Below, piece after piece: positions 40,088 through 46,881 of a stretch of DNA of 47,326 nt (the stretch's first letter is position 1; each line of letters opens with the position of its first letter). Below the pieces are notes generated by a model. The model searched no databases and had not been told where the DNA came from. It saw nothing but the letters and a program-made list of their open reading frames with translations. The stretch spans positions 1-47,326 of the forward strand of contig JAFZPX010000011.1 in the NCBI GenBank assembly GCA_017552455.1, in the 5' to 3' direction. A program made the translations under genes and the position numbers. The DNA comes from Clostridiales bacterium. Its GTDB lineage: Bacteria; Bacillota; Clostridia; Saccharofermentanales; Saccharofermentanaceae.

Positions 40088-41815
40088 TTACTCGTTAGGC
40101 ATTGACCATGCGTGGTGATCAGTGTGTAACAGGTGATGTGACTTCTCGGAAAGAGGCTTGCCGAGATAATCCTTATAGATTGCTGCGATCGAGGGGTTCT
40201 CGTGTGAGAATCTCAGATCAGAAGCGGCATCCTGTGCGTAGAGTGTAGGTGCACGGTTAGGAGCCATCTCCACGTTATCGTGAATGGGCTGTCCGCCGCC
40301 GCCGACACAACCGCCGGGGCAAGCCATGACCTCGATGAAGTCATAAGCGACCTTACCGGACTTCAAAGCCTTGAGGAGCTTATCAGCGTTGCCGAGACCG
40401 TTAACAACAGCAACCTTCAATGTTGTGCCGTTGATATCGAATGTAGCTTCCTTCCAGCCGTCCTGACCTCTTACATCCTTGAATGCATCGGGATCGGGGT
40501 TGGAGCCAGTTACGAGGTTATAAGCAGTTCTCAAAGCCGCCTCCATAACACCTCCTGTAGCACCGAAGATATTACCTGCACCGGAACCGATACCCAGAGG
40601 CATATCGAGAGCGCGGTCCTCGATCTCAGCGGGGTTAATGAACTCGGAACGGATAAGACGGTCAACCTCACGTGTTGTAAGAACTACATCAACATCAGGA
40701 TCGCCGCAAGCGTCGTTCATTGCAGGGATAGCGCACTCATGCTTCTTAGCAAGGCAAGGCATGATGGATACGCAGTAGATCTTTGAAGGCTCAACGCCGA
40801 GGATCTCAGCATAGTAGCTCTTAGCGACTGCACCGAACATCTGCTGAGGTGACTTAGCTGTAGAAAGATTATCTACGAACTCAGGATAATGAGACTTAAC
40901 GAATCTTACCCAACCCGGGCAGCATGAAGTGAACAGCGGGAGCTTGGAGTTAGCAGCATCGCCGAGGCGTGCGAGGAACTCACTTCCCTCCTCCATGATC
41001 GTAAGGTCAGCCGTGAAGTTCGTGTCGAATACATAATCGAATCCCATGATGTGAAGCGCGGAAGCAAGTCTCTCGACTGTTGCCTCTTCAGCAGACAGTC
41101 CCCAAGCCTCGCCCCAAGCAGCTCTGATGGAAGGTGCGATCTGTGCAACGACAATCTTCTCGGGATCGTTCAACGCATCGATAACCTTAGTAGTATCATC
41201 ACGCTCTGTCAAAGCGCCTACAGGGCAGTGAGTGATACACTGTCCGCACAAAGCACAGTTAGACTCCTCAAGAGAGTAACCCTCACGAAGACCTACAGTA
41301 GATCTTGAACCTGTGTTGATGAGATCCCAGATATTGCATGCCTGCTTCTCGCACATCTGGATGCAACGCATGCACTTGATGCACTTGGAGTTAGTGCGGT
41401 TCAGCGGGAAAGACTTGCTGTAAGTATTCTCGGGAACCTTCTTCTCGAAAGGAATATCAATGATATTCAGGTCCTGTGCAAGAGTCTGCAAAGAGCAGTT
41501 TCCGCTTCTGATGCACTGAGGGCAGCGGCAGTCGTGCTCGGAGAGGATGAGCTGTACGTTTGTCTTACGTGCGTCGCGAACCTTGCGGGAATTAGTGTGG
41601 ATTACCATACCCTCGATAACTGCAGTGTTGCAGGCAGCGGGCAGCTTCTGCATACCCTCAACCTCGACTACGCACACACGGCACGCACCAACCTCGTTGA
41701 GTCCCTTCCAGTAGCAAAGTGTAGGGATGTTGATGCCTGCGCTTTTCGCTGCTTCGAGGATGGTAACACCCTCGTTTACGCTTAAATTCTTACCGTCAAT
41801 CGTTATGTTTACCAT
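40088..41815 (-). CDS. hydA: [FeFe]-hydrogenase catalytic subunit
   Basis: A 575-residue iron-only hydrogenase of group A. An N-terminal [2Fe-2S] domain has CYWKGLNEVGACRVC (from residue 33). A His-ligated cluster motif reads HDCRCPQCIRSGNC. Two [4Fe-4S] clusters lie in CIKCMRCIQMCEKQACN and CALCGQCITHCPVGAL. The H-cluster motifs are complete: L1 FTSCCPGWVRF (about residue 297), L2 MPCLAKKHE (about 352) and L3 EVMACPGGCVGGGGQP (about 493). All the cysteine ligands are present, so it should be active once matured by HydEFG (not in this window). The ATG overlaps the flavoprotein gene by 7 bp. It should make H2 or take it up, using electrons passed from that partner. Confidence 0.96.
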   Translation of the reverse strand: MVNITIDGKNLSVNEGVTILEAAKSAGINIPTLCYWKGLNEVGACRVCVVEVEGMQKLPAACNTAVIEGMVIHTNSRKVRDARKTNVQLILSEHDCRCPQCIRSGNCSLQTLAQDLNIIDIPFEKKVPENTYSKSFPLNRTNSKCIKCMRCIQMCEKQACNIWDLINTGSRSTVGLREGYSLEESNCALCGQCITHCPVGALTERDDTTKVIDALNDPEKIVVAQIAPSIRAAWGEAWGLSAEEATVERLASALHIMGFDYVFDTNFTADLTIMEEGSEFLARLGDAANSKLPLFTSCCPGWVRFVKSHYPEFVDNLSTAKSPQQMFGAVAKSYYAEILGVEPSKIYCVSIMPCLAKKHECAIPAMNDACGDPDVDVVLTTREVDRLIRSEFINPAEIEDRALDMPLGIGSGAGNIFGATGGVMEAALRTAYNLVTGSNPDPDAFKDVRGQDGWKEATFDINGTTLKVAVVNGLGNADKLLKALKSGKVAYDFIEVMACPGGCVGGGGQPIHDNVEMAPNRAPTLYAQDAASDLRFSHENPSIAAIYKDYLGKPLSEKSHHLLHTDHHAWSMPNE

Positions 41816-43641
41816 TTGTACTCTCTGCCTCCCTTCAACTTACCGCAGCCGAAGTGATCGCACTGCAGACATCTGCCGGACTCCTGGCAGGCTTCCTGAT
41901 CTGTCATCGGGAATTCCATCAGGTTGAAGTCCTTCGTTCTCTCGGAAGCAGGGCGCTCTGTCATGTTGACACGGCCCATAGGCTCACGGTCTGCGAATCT
42001 AACCGGAGGCAGATCCACGCCGCTTGTAATCTCGTGGTCGAAGCCCAGGTACTCATCGATATTGGCAGCTGCAACCTTACCGCCTGCGATAGCCTTGATA
42101 ACTGTCGCAGGACCTGTAACGCAGTCACCGCCGGAGAAGACGCCGTCGATACCATCGAAATCAGCAGTATCCTTGGCAGCGATCTTTCTTCTGTTAACGG
42201 GGATGCCGTTGTCTGCAAAGTGTGCGGACTCGATGCCCTGACCGATAGCTACGAGTACCTTGTCGCATGCGAGGCGAACCTCGGGTGCATCTGCATTAAC
42301 AGGAGCAGGTCTTCCCCACTTAACTTCACCTACGATCTGAGGCTGTACCCAGAGAGCAGCAACCTTGCCGTCGTCAGTCTTCTCAATCTTTGTAGGAGCG
42401 TTGAGCTCTAAGATCTCGCAGCCGTCAGCTACAGCACCCTCAACCTCTTCTGCAAGAGCAGTCATGTCGACCTTACGTCTTCTGTAAGCGATCTTAACTG
42501 TCTTAGCGCCGAGTCTTATCGCAGAACGGGCAACGTCCATAGCAACGTTACCGCCGCCGACTACTACGATATCCTGGCCTGAGAAATCAGTCATCTTGCC
42601 GTCGCCGATGCCACGGAGCATCTCGACTGCAGAGATAACGCCCTCAGCGTCCTCACCATCGATACCGATCTTATTATCTGTGTGAGCACCGATGGAGATA
42701 TAGACAGCATCGTAGTCAGCGCGCAGCTGCTCGAGTGTGATGTCCTTACCGATCGATGTGTTTGTAATTGTCTTGAATCCTGCAAGCTTCAAGCCCTCGA
42801 TCTCCTTATCGAGGATCTCGCGGGGAAGTCTGTAGCTCGGAATACCGTAACGGAGCATTCCGCCGAGCTTGTCACGCTGCTCGTAAACTGTGCACTCGTG
42901 ACCCATAACAGACAGGAAATAAGCTGCTGTAAGTCCGGAAGGACCGCCTCCGATGATAGCGACCTTCTTGCCTGTAGACTCTGCACAGACAGGGGCCTTG
43001 ATCTCAGACTCGTGCTCAACAGCGTAGCGCTTCAAGCCTCTGATATTAATAGCGTCATCAACGAGCTTTCTTCTGCAGTGCTCCTCACAAGGATGCTCAC
43101 AGATCATGCCGCAAGTAGCGGGGAACGGATTGTCCTTTCTGATAAGCTTAACTGCGTCGTCGTATCTTCCCTCGTTAATTAGGGCGATGTAGCCCGGTAT
43201 ATCAACATGAGCAGGGCACTCGGATACGCAGGGAACTGACTTGAAGTTCTGGAACTTGCAGCGTCCGTACTTAACGTGCTCCTCGAAGTCGTCTCTGAAT
43301 CCCTTTACTGCCTTAACTGCCATTCTTGCAGCCTCGGAACCAATAGCACAGTCAGCGGATCTGAAGATCGTCTCACTGACCTTCTCGATCTCATCGATAT
43401 CCTCGATCGACGCCTTGCCGTCGAGCACCTCTTCGATAAGATCTTCAAGTTTGCCTAAACCGACGCGGCAAGGTGTGCACTTACCGCAAGATCTCGCGTG
43501 ACTTAAATGAATAAAAGCTGCTGCGAGGTCGACAGGACAAAGACCGGGCTGGCTGGTCTGGATATTACGTTCGATATCCTTATACAGCTCTTCTACGGTT
43601 TCCTGAGCCATGGAAATGGTAATGTTGGAAAGCCTGCTCAT
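41809..43641 (-). CDS. Hydrogenase-linked flavoprotein: NuoF Fe-S tail fused to a GltD-like FAD module
   Basis: A 610-residue protein. Residues ~45-135 match the C-terminal [4Fe-4S] domain of NuoF/HydB: SCGKCTPCRVGLGKLEDLIE (Cys 52, 55, 58) and Cys 98 in ADCAIGSEAARMAVKAV. The FMN- and NADH-binding part of NuoF is absent. From ~140 onward it is a GltD/NfnB-like unit: CVSECPAHVDIPGYI and CGMICEHPCEEHCRR for clusters, KVAIIGGGPSGLTAAYFL for FAD, and IVVVGGGNVAMDVARSAI for NAD(P). A last Cys group (CQESGRCLQCDHFGCGKL) is near the C-terminus. GGAGG lies five bases before the ATG. It should connect NAD(P)H, and perhaps ferredoxin, to the hydrogenase encoded 7 bp into its end. Confidence 0.88.
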   Translation of the reverse strand: MSRLSNITISMAQETVEELYKDIERNIQTSQPGLCPVDLAAAFIHLSHARSCGKCTPCRVGLGKLEDLIEEVLDGKASIEDIDEIEKVSETIFRSADCAIGSEAARMAVKAVKGFRDDFEEHVKYGRCKFQNFKSVPCVSECPAHVDIPGYIALINEGRYDDAVKLIRKDNPFPATCGMICEHPCEEHCRRKLVDDAINIRGLKRYAVEHESEIKAPVCAESTGKKVAIIGGGPSGLTAAYFLSVMGHECTVYEQRDKLGGMLRYGIPSYRLPREILDKEIEGLKLAGFKTITNTSIGKDITLEQLRADYDAVYISIGAHTDNKIGIDGEDAEGVISAVEMLRGIGDGKMTDFSGQDIVVVGGGNVAMDVARSAIRLGAKTVKIAYRRRKVDMTALAEEVEGAVADGCEILELNAPTKIEKTDDGKVAALWVQPQIVGEVKWGRPAPVNADAPEVRLACDKVLVAIGQGIESAHFADNGIPVNRRKIAAKDTADFDGIDGVFSGGDCVTGPATVIKAIAGGKVAAANIDEYLGFDHEITSGVDLPPVRFADREPMGRVNMTERPASERTKDFNLMEFPMTDQEACQESGRCLQCDHFGCGKLKGGREYKW

Positions 43642-43651
43642 ATATTCCTCC

Positions 43652-43671
43652 GTGTGAACTATTCTTCACGT
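43652..43671. promoter_or_regulatory. Dyad in the leader of the hydrogenase pair
   Basis: GTGAA (43654-43658) and TTCAC (43665-43669) face each other across six bases, between a possible TATACT -10 (about 43697) and the ribosome-binding site. The half-sites resemble the redox repressor Rex (TTGTGAA-N4-TTCACAA), but the spacing is two bases too long and the outer TT/AA are missing. Confidence 0.35.
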
Positions 43672-43728
43672 GCATAGTAACACGCGCGTATTTATTAGTA
43701 TAACACGGAATCAGGCTTTATTGGGAGC

Positions 43729-44904
43729 TTATAGAGAAGCCTTCATCAGCTTCTTGCGCTCGTACATCTTCTTGTCGGCGCGCTCGAAGATAGTGTTGAA
43801 GTCGTTGTCCTCGCCCTTAACGTAGATATCGAGGCCGGAGCTTACCGTCACTACGCCCTTTTGCTTATTGATATCCATCTGGCGGTCAAACGACGCCTTG
43901 AGCTCTTCCCTGTTCTTGTAGTCTTCGCCCTCGAGGATAGCCACAAACTCGTCTCCTCCTATGCGAAAAACAGGGCTGTGCGTAAACTTCCTGCAGATAA
44001 GCATGCAGCCGGCAGTGATGTACTTGTCACCGGCTTCGTGTCCGAGAGTATCGTTGACATGCTTCAAGCCGTTTAAGTCGAAGACGATGATGCCGAGTTC
44101 TTCTATGGTGCCCGCGGAGATGCGGCGGTCGATCTTCTCGCGCACCTCGACGTAAGCGTGTATGCTCTTAACGCCTGTGAGGGCATCGCGGTATGCGATC
44201 TGCTTGGTCTCGCCGAGCACTTTTCGCTGCTCGAATTTCTCGTCGTTCGAGACAAACGTGTGGATGATGGCTGTCGCGAACATACAGCCTATCGTGTAGA
44301 ACGGCATGAGCGGGAACAGGCACTGCAGTGCGATGAAGATAGCCATGATAATGCCTGAGTAAGCGACGGTCCTGTGGTGCTTACGCACGCTGCTTTCTGA
44401 TGTGACTGCAACGATAAAAGCATAAATAGAAGTCGCGAAGTAAAGGACGAGCTGCAGAATGAGCGTTATCATGCGGCCTGCGTATGTGTGGTAAACACCT
44501 TCGCTGTCGAATTCGAATGCGATCGGGATGAAGATGTTGATCACAAGTGCGATAACTTCGAATATGAAGATCATCCAGCCTGCCGTTATGAACGCTGTCG
44601 TAAGTGGGCCGCGGCGTCCCAGGTAAGCAACGATCGCGCGCACCCACAAAAGGACGGACGTTACCATCATGAGGAAGAACATTACTGTGTCGGCGTAAGC
44701 GACGAGTATCAGGCCTTTAGCATAGAATGCGCCCCATAAGATGTCTGCTATATAGAAAAGCGCAATCGATGACAGGAACAATCTGTAACGCTTGTACGCG
44801 ACGCGCATATGCTCAAGAGCGGCCCTGTCGTGCCACTTAAAATAATCAGCATTGATTATCAAGTGCAATAATAGCGCAATTACCCCTATGCTCGCGTAAT
44901 ACAT
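43729..44904 (-). CDS. Membrane-anchored diguanylate cyclase
   Basis: A 391-residue protein. Six to seven hydrophobic segments fill residues 1-215 (MYYASIGVIALLLHLIINA to FYTIGCMFATAIIHTFVS) as an integral membrane sensor of MASE style. A C-terminal GGDEF domain starts near residue 240 (YRDALTGVKSIHAYVEVREK), with FRIGGDEFVAILEG near residue 315 and the substrate motif DLNGLKHVNDTLGHEAGD. The catalytic motif is intact. The RxxD inhibitory position reads KFTH, so that site is absent. It stands alone; the tandem-repeat region follows on its upstream side. Confidence 0.92.
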   Translation of the reverse strand: MYYASIGVIALLLHLIINADYFKWHDRAALEHMRVAYKRYRLFLSSIALFYIADILWGAFYAKGLILVAYADTVMFFLMMVTSVLLWVRAIVAYLGRRGPLTTAFITAGWMIFIFEVIALVINIFIPIAFEFDSEGVYHTYAGRMITLILQLVLYFATSIYAFIVAVTSESSVRKHHRTVAYSGIIMAIFIALQCLFPLMPFYTIGCMFATAIIHTFVSNDEKFEQRKVLGETKQIAYRDALTGVKSIHAYVEVREKIDRRISAGTIEELGIIVFDLNGLKHVNDTLGHEAGDKYITAGCMLICRKFTHSPVFRIGGDEFVAILEGEDYKNREELKASFDRQMDINKQKGVVTVSSGLDIYVKGEDNDFNTIFERADKKMYERKKLMKASL

Positions 44905-44954
44905 AAGATAATTTTAACATTTGAGGTGTGAACAAACTGTTTATTTTCGATTGG

Positions 44955-45145
44955 CTGTGGCGCTTTTAGCTTTTTGAAAAATGAGCCACAAAAAACAGGT
45001 CATTTTCATGGCACAAATATAAATCTGAGAATTGCGCCACAGGTTTTAAGCAATTTCCGTGGCGAGATTCTGATTCAAAAAAATGCGCCACGGAATAGAG
45101 GCATTTTCCGTGGCGAGAAGTTGAATATTAAGAATTGTGCCACAC
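44955..45145. repeat. Degenerate 51-52 bp tandem repeat with internal palindromes
   Basis: Three full units start at 44985, 45036 and 45087 (51, 51, 52 bases), with a half unit before (from GTGGCG at 44957) and the start of another at 45139. Each unit opens with GCCAC, reaches TGGC about 25 bases later, and then runs through AT-rich text to the next GCCAC, so every unit can fold into a GCCAC...GTGGC hairpin. Two units share the 11-mer TTTCCGTGGCG. Since 51 is 17 codons, a frame from TTG 44974 encodes repeats of about 17 residues (NFRGE, IFRGE), but it lacks a ribosome-binding site. The whole gap from 44905 to 45250 otherwise holds only a terminator. Confidence 0.8.
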
Positions 45146-45175
45146 ACTTTATTTTGAACTCTTTACTGTAACGCA

Positions 45176-45213
45176 TAAAAATACCCTCCTTGCTGTTGTC
45201 CAGCAAAGAGGGT
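45176..45213 (-). terminator. Terminator of the small operon 46308-45251
   Basis: ACCCTCCTTGCTG and CAGCAAAGAGGGT form a 13-position stem with one mismatch around a 5-base loop. On the minus strand TATTTTTATG follows. It lies about 38 bases after the stop at 45251. Confidence 0.82.
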
Positions 45214-45250
45214 ACATATCATATCGCATCCATTTTTGTTTGTTTTATTC

Positions 45251-45631
45251 TTAATCTTCCTGATTCTTCGGGACTTTCTTGCCGAGGAACTCAAGCCACT
45301 TGGAACGACCGAGAACTGACATCTTATATTTTCTGTCCTTACCCTTCTTCTCATCATAGAAAGTGATGCGGATGCCGGTCGGGATGAACGGTCCTACAGT
45401 GCACTTCTCGAACTTCTTAATGTCGCTGTATCGAACCGACCAGTTAGTCGAGCCAGCGAAGCCTCCGACGAAGACGAGGCAATCCTGTGTGCAGTAGTAG
45501 TAACCTCTAACCTGCGTATAGAAGCACAGCAGCTTCTCCCAGTAATCACCCGCCTCTTTGTGAACGATGTGATCGCCCTCTTTTATAAGCTCATTCTCGA
45601 TCAGGTTCTTCTCAATCTCAGCATTTTCCAT
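45251..45631 (-). CDS. Small cytoplasmic protein with GRAM/PH-like features
   Basis: A 126-residue soluble protein of unknown function. AAGGAGAA precedes the ATG at 45631. The middle shows alternating strands typical of small PH/GRAM-like barrels (YYYCTQDCLVFVGGFAG, WSVRYSDIKKFEKCTVG, GIRITFYDEKKGKDRKYKM), ending in an amphipathic helix (WLEFLGKKV). No signal peptide or membrane segment is present. It is last in a unit with the tautomerase-like and lipoprotein genes, 34 bases after the tautomerase stop. Confidence 0.65.
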   Translation of the reverse strand: MENAEIEKNLIENELIKEGDHIVHKEAGDYWEKLLCFYTQVRGYYYCTQDCLVFVGGFAGSTNWSVRYSDIKKFEKCTVGPFIPTGIRITFYDEKKGKDRKYKMSVLGRSKWLEFLGKKVPKNQED

Positions 45632-45665
45632 ACGGCGTTCTCCTTACTGTGGCTTATTATCTTAT

Positions 45666-45893
45666 TCAGCAAGTATATCCGGGCTCGACGTAGAGGGAAT
45701 CCTTGTCAGCCATGATCTGTCCGTCGAAGACCTTCTCTTTCCAGTCGTCCTGCGGAATCTCCTTGATTGCAACAGACACAGCAGTCGCGGGGCATCCGAG
45801 AGTCTCAGCAACATCAGCGGCTATTCTTTCAGCGCAGGCCTTCTTCACCTCTTCACTTCTTCCCGGATAACATTTAATCTCAACGTGTGGCAT
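45666..45893 (-). CDS. 4-oxalocrotonate tautomerase-family protein
   Basis: A 75-residue protein of the tautomerase superfamily. Pro2 directly follows the initiator Met (MPHVEIKCYPGRSEEVKKAC), as required for the N-terminal proline catalyst. The typical later segment is AVSVAIKEIPQDDW, where family members place an Arg or Trp near the active site. The natural substrate in non-catabolic relatives is usually unknown. AAGGAGGA precedes the ATG at 45893. It sits 10 bases after the lipoprotein gene and 34 bases before the GRAM/PH-like gene. Confidence 0.85.
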   Translation of the reverse strand: MPHVEIKCYPGRSEEVKKACAERIAADVAETLGCPATAVSVAIKEIPQDDWKEKVFDGQIMADKDSLYVEPGYTC

Positions 45894-45903
45894 ATGTTCC
45901 TCC

Positions 45904-46308
45904 TTAACCTACAGCTTCGAAAGCCAGTTCTCTGTTCTCAGGAAAATATATCGTAAGCGTGTTTCCCTCGATCACAGCCGTAAACTCGCTGCCGTTGTCA
46001 TCGGACGTCAGCGTGTAAGTTCCGTCGTCATTCAAAGTCACTGTACCTGTGCGAACAGTGCCCGGCACGGTGCTGATGTTATAGACCGTTCCGTCACTTG
46101 CAAAAGACGGCAGATCCTCGTCGCTTTCCCAGGGGTACCTTCCCATGACCTCGCCTTCGTCACTCGTAACGCTCTCGAATCTCCACTGCGCGGTGATATC
46201 CACGTCTCCCTCAGGGGCTGTCTTCCCCACACACGCCGTAGCGCACAGGCTTAACGCCATCAACATAAACGCAAGCGCAGTAACGAAAACTTTCTTAAAT
46301 GAACTCAT
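45904..46308 (-). CDS. Small lipoprotein of unknown function
   Basis: A 134-residue exported lipoprotein. I use ATG 46308 (MSSFKKVFVTALAF) because AAGGAGG lies nine bases upstream; an in-frame start at 46326 is not supported. The signal peptide ends with lipobox CATAC (Cys about residue 26). The mature part is a small beta-rich domain in the style of lipocalin-like or copper-resistance-like folds (ITAQWRFESVTSDEGEV, TGTVTLNDDGTYTLTSDDNG, FTAVIEGNTLTIYFPENREL). It is first in a three-gene unit and has its own extended -10 promoter. Confidence 0.75.
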   Translation of the reverse strand: MSSFKKVFVTALAFMLMALSLCATACVGKTAPEGDVDITAQWRFESVTSDEGEVMGRYPWESDEDLPSFASDGTVYNISTVPGTVRTGTVTLNDDGTYTLTSDDNGSEFTAVIEGNTLTIYFPENRELAFEAVG

Positions 46309-46338
46309 GGGGGACACCTCCTTCAAGCGTACGTCGTT

Positions 46339-46347
46339 ATTGTAGCA
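46339..46347 (-). promoter_or_regulatory. Extended -10 promoter of the small operon
   Basis: TGCTACAAT on the minus strand (TGn plus a five-of-six -10), predicting a start near 46332 and a leader of about 24 bases with AAGGAGG. It lies inside the 3' end of the upstream truncated reading frame. Confidence 0.5.
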
Positions 46348-46357
46348 AACACGAAGG

Positions 46358-46390
46358 GCAAAATAAAACGAGGCCCCGAAGGGACCCCGT
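46358..46390 (-). terminator. Strong terminator inside the truncated frame
   Basis: On the minus strand ACGGGGTCCC, loop TTC, GGGGCCTCGT: all ten positions pair (two G-T), followed by TTTATTTTGCC. It lies before the stop codon of the frame that enters it. Confidence 0.85.
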
Positions 46391-46691
46391 TCTTATCGTT
46401 AAAGATACCGCCGCCGCTGTTGGCAAAGCCGCCTGTTATAAGGCCCGTACCCTCTTCACTCGTATCCGTGAGGTAGAGCGTGCCGCCGGTTCTGACGTTG
46501 TTGTGGGCAGCTGTTAACTCTTCGTAAGTGTCTACTTCTGCTACAGAAGCATCAGCGAAAAGCAGAGCGAGGTCTTCTTCGTCATCGGGATCGAAGCCGC
46601 CGTAAACAACCAAATTGATCGATATTATGATCGCTAAAACTTTCAGAATTCTGTCGTTAAAGTTTTTCATATTCTGTTCACCCTTTCTCAA

Positions 46692-46881
46692 CTCCGCGCC
46701 ACCGCGCGGAGCATAGTATGAGTCGAGTTACTTTAATTATCCCAACTCATAGGAGGCAAACCAATAACACCGACTCGCCTATCTGTCGGTTAAACAACAG
46801 ATGAATGCGCCGGTGTCGGTGTGAAAGTTAATAGTGTGTGAAGGGATTATAAATGCCTGTTCAATTTAGAGATAAATCAAT
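46692..46881. other. Intergenic region with strong hairpins
   Basis: CTCCGCGC-CACC-GCGCGGAG (46692-46711) is a perfect 8-bp GC hairpin just upstream of the ribosome-binding region of the truncated gene. ACCGAC and GTCGGT (about 46769-46790) and TATGAGTT/AACTC...CATA on the minus strand add further dyads. The set could be a structured leader RNA, but it matches no riboswitch family I can recognise. Confidence 0.45.

Larger units (their letters stand above)
46323..46670 (-). pseudogene. Truncated surface-protein gene with a terminator inside its frame
   Basis: A 115-residue frame from ATG 46670 (MKNFNDRILKVLAIIISINL, a signal-peptide-like start). After an acidic stretch it reads VDTYEELTAAHNNVRTGGTLYL and GLITGGFANSGGGIFNDKNG. 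This is how right-handed beta-helix adhesins with parallel repeats usually begin (an EL-AA-GGT-LT motif, then GGGI-N turns). It ends soon after, and its last ~20 codons run through a strong terminator and the promoter of the next gene, so they are not natural coding sequence. I read it as an internal deletion that joined the start of a large surface-protein gene to its downstream terminator. Confidence 0.6.

Noticed and set aside
43652..43671. Rex operator for the hydrogenase genes
   Set aside because: The GTGAA/TTCAC half-sites are right, but the spacing is six instead of four and the outer TT/AA are missing. Listed only as a weak dyad.
44955..45145. CRISPR array
   Set aside because: Units are degenerate, have internal palindromes at both ends rather than a constant repeat plus unique spacer, and no cas gene is near.
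44974..45171. 65-codon frame through the 51-bp repeats as a real gene
   Set aside because: TTG start without Shine-Dalgarno, unit length varies (52 in one case), and the hairpin ends are better conserved than the peptide. Kept as a repeat, with coding left open.
46692..46881. c-di-GMP (GEMM) riboswitch, tempting because of the many GGDEF genes
   Set aside because: On neither strand could I find the conserved GEMM core or its tetraloop-receptor pattern; only unrelated hairpins are present.
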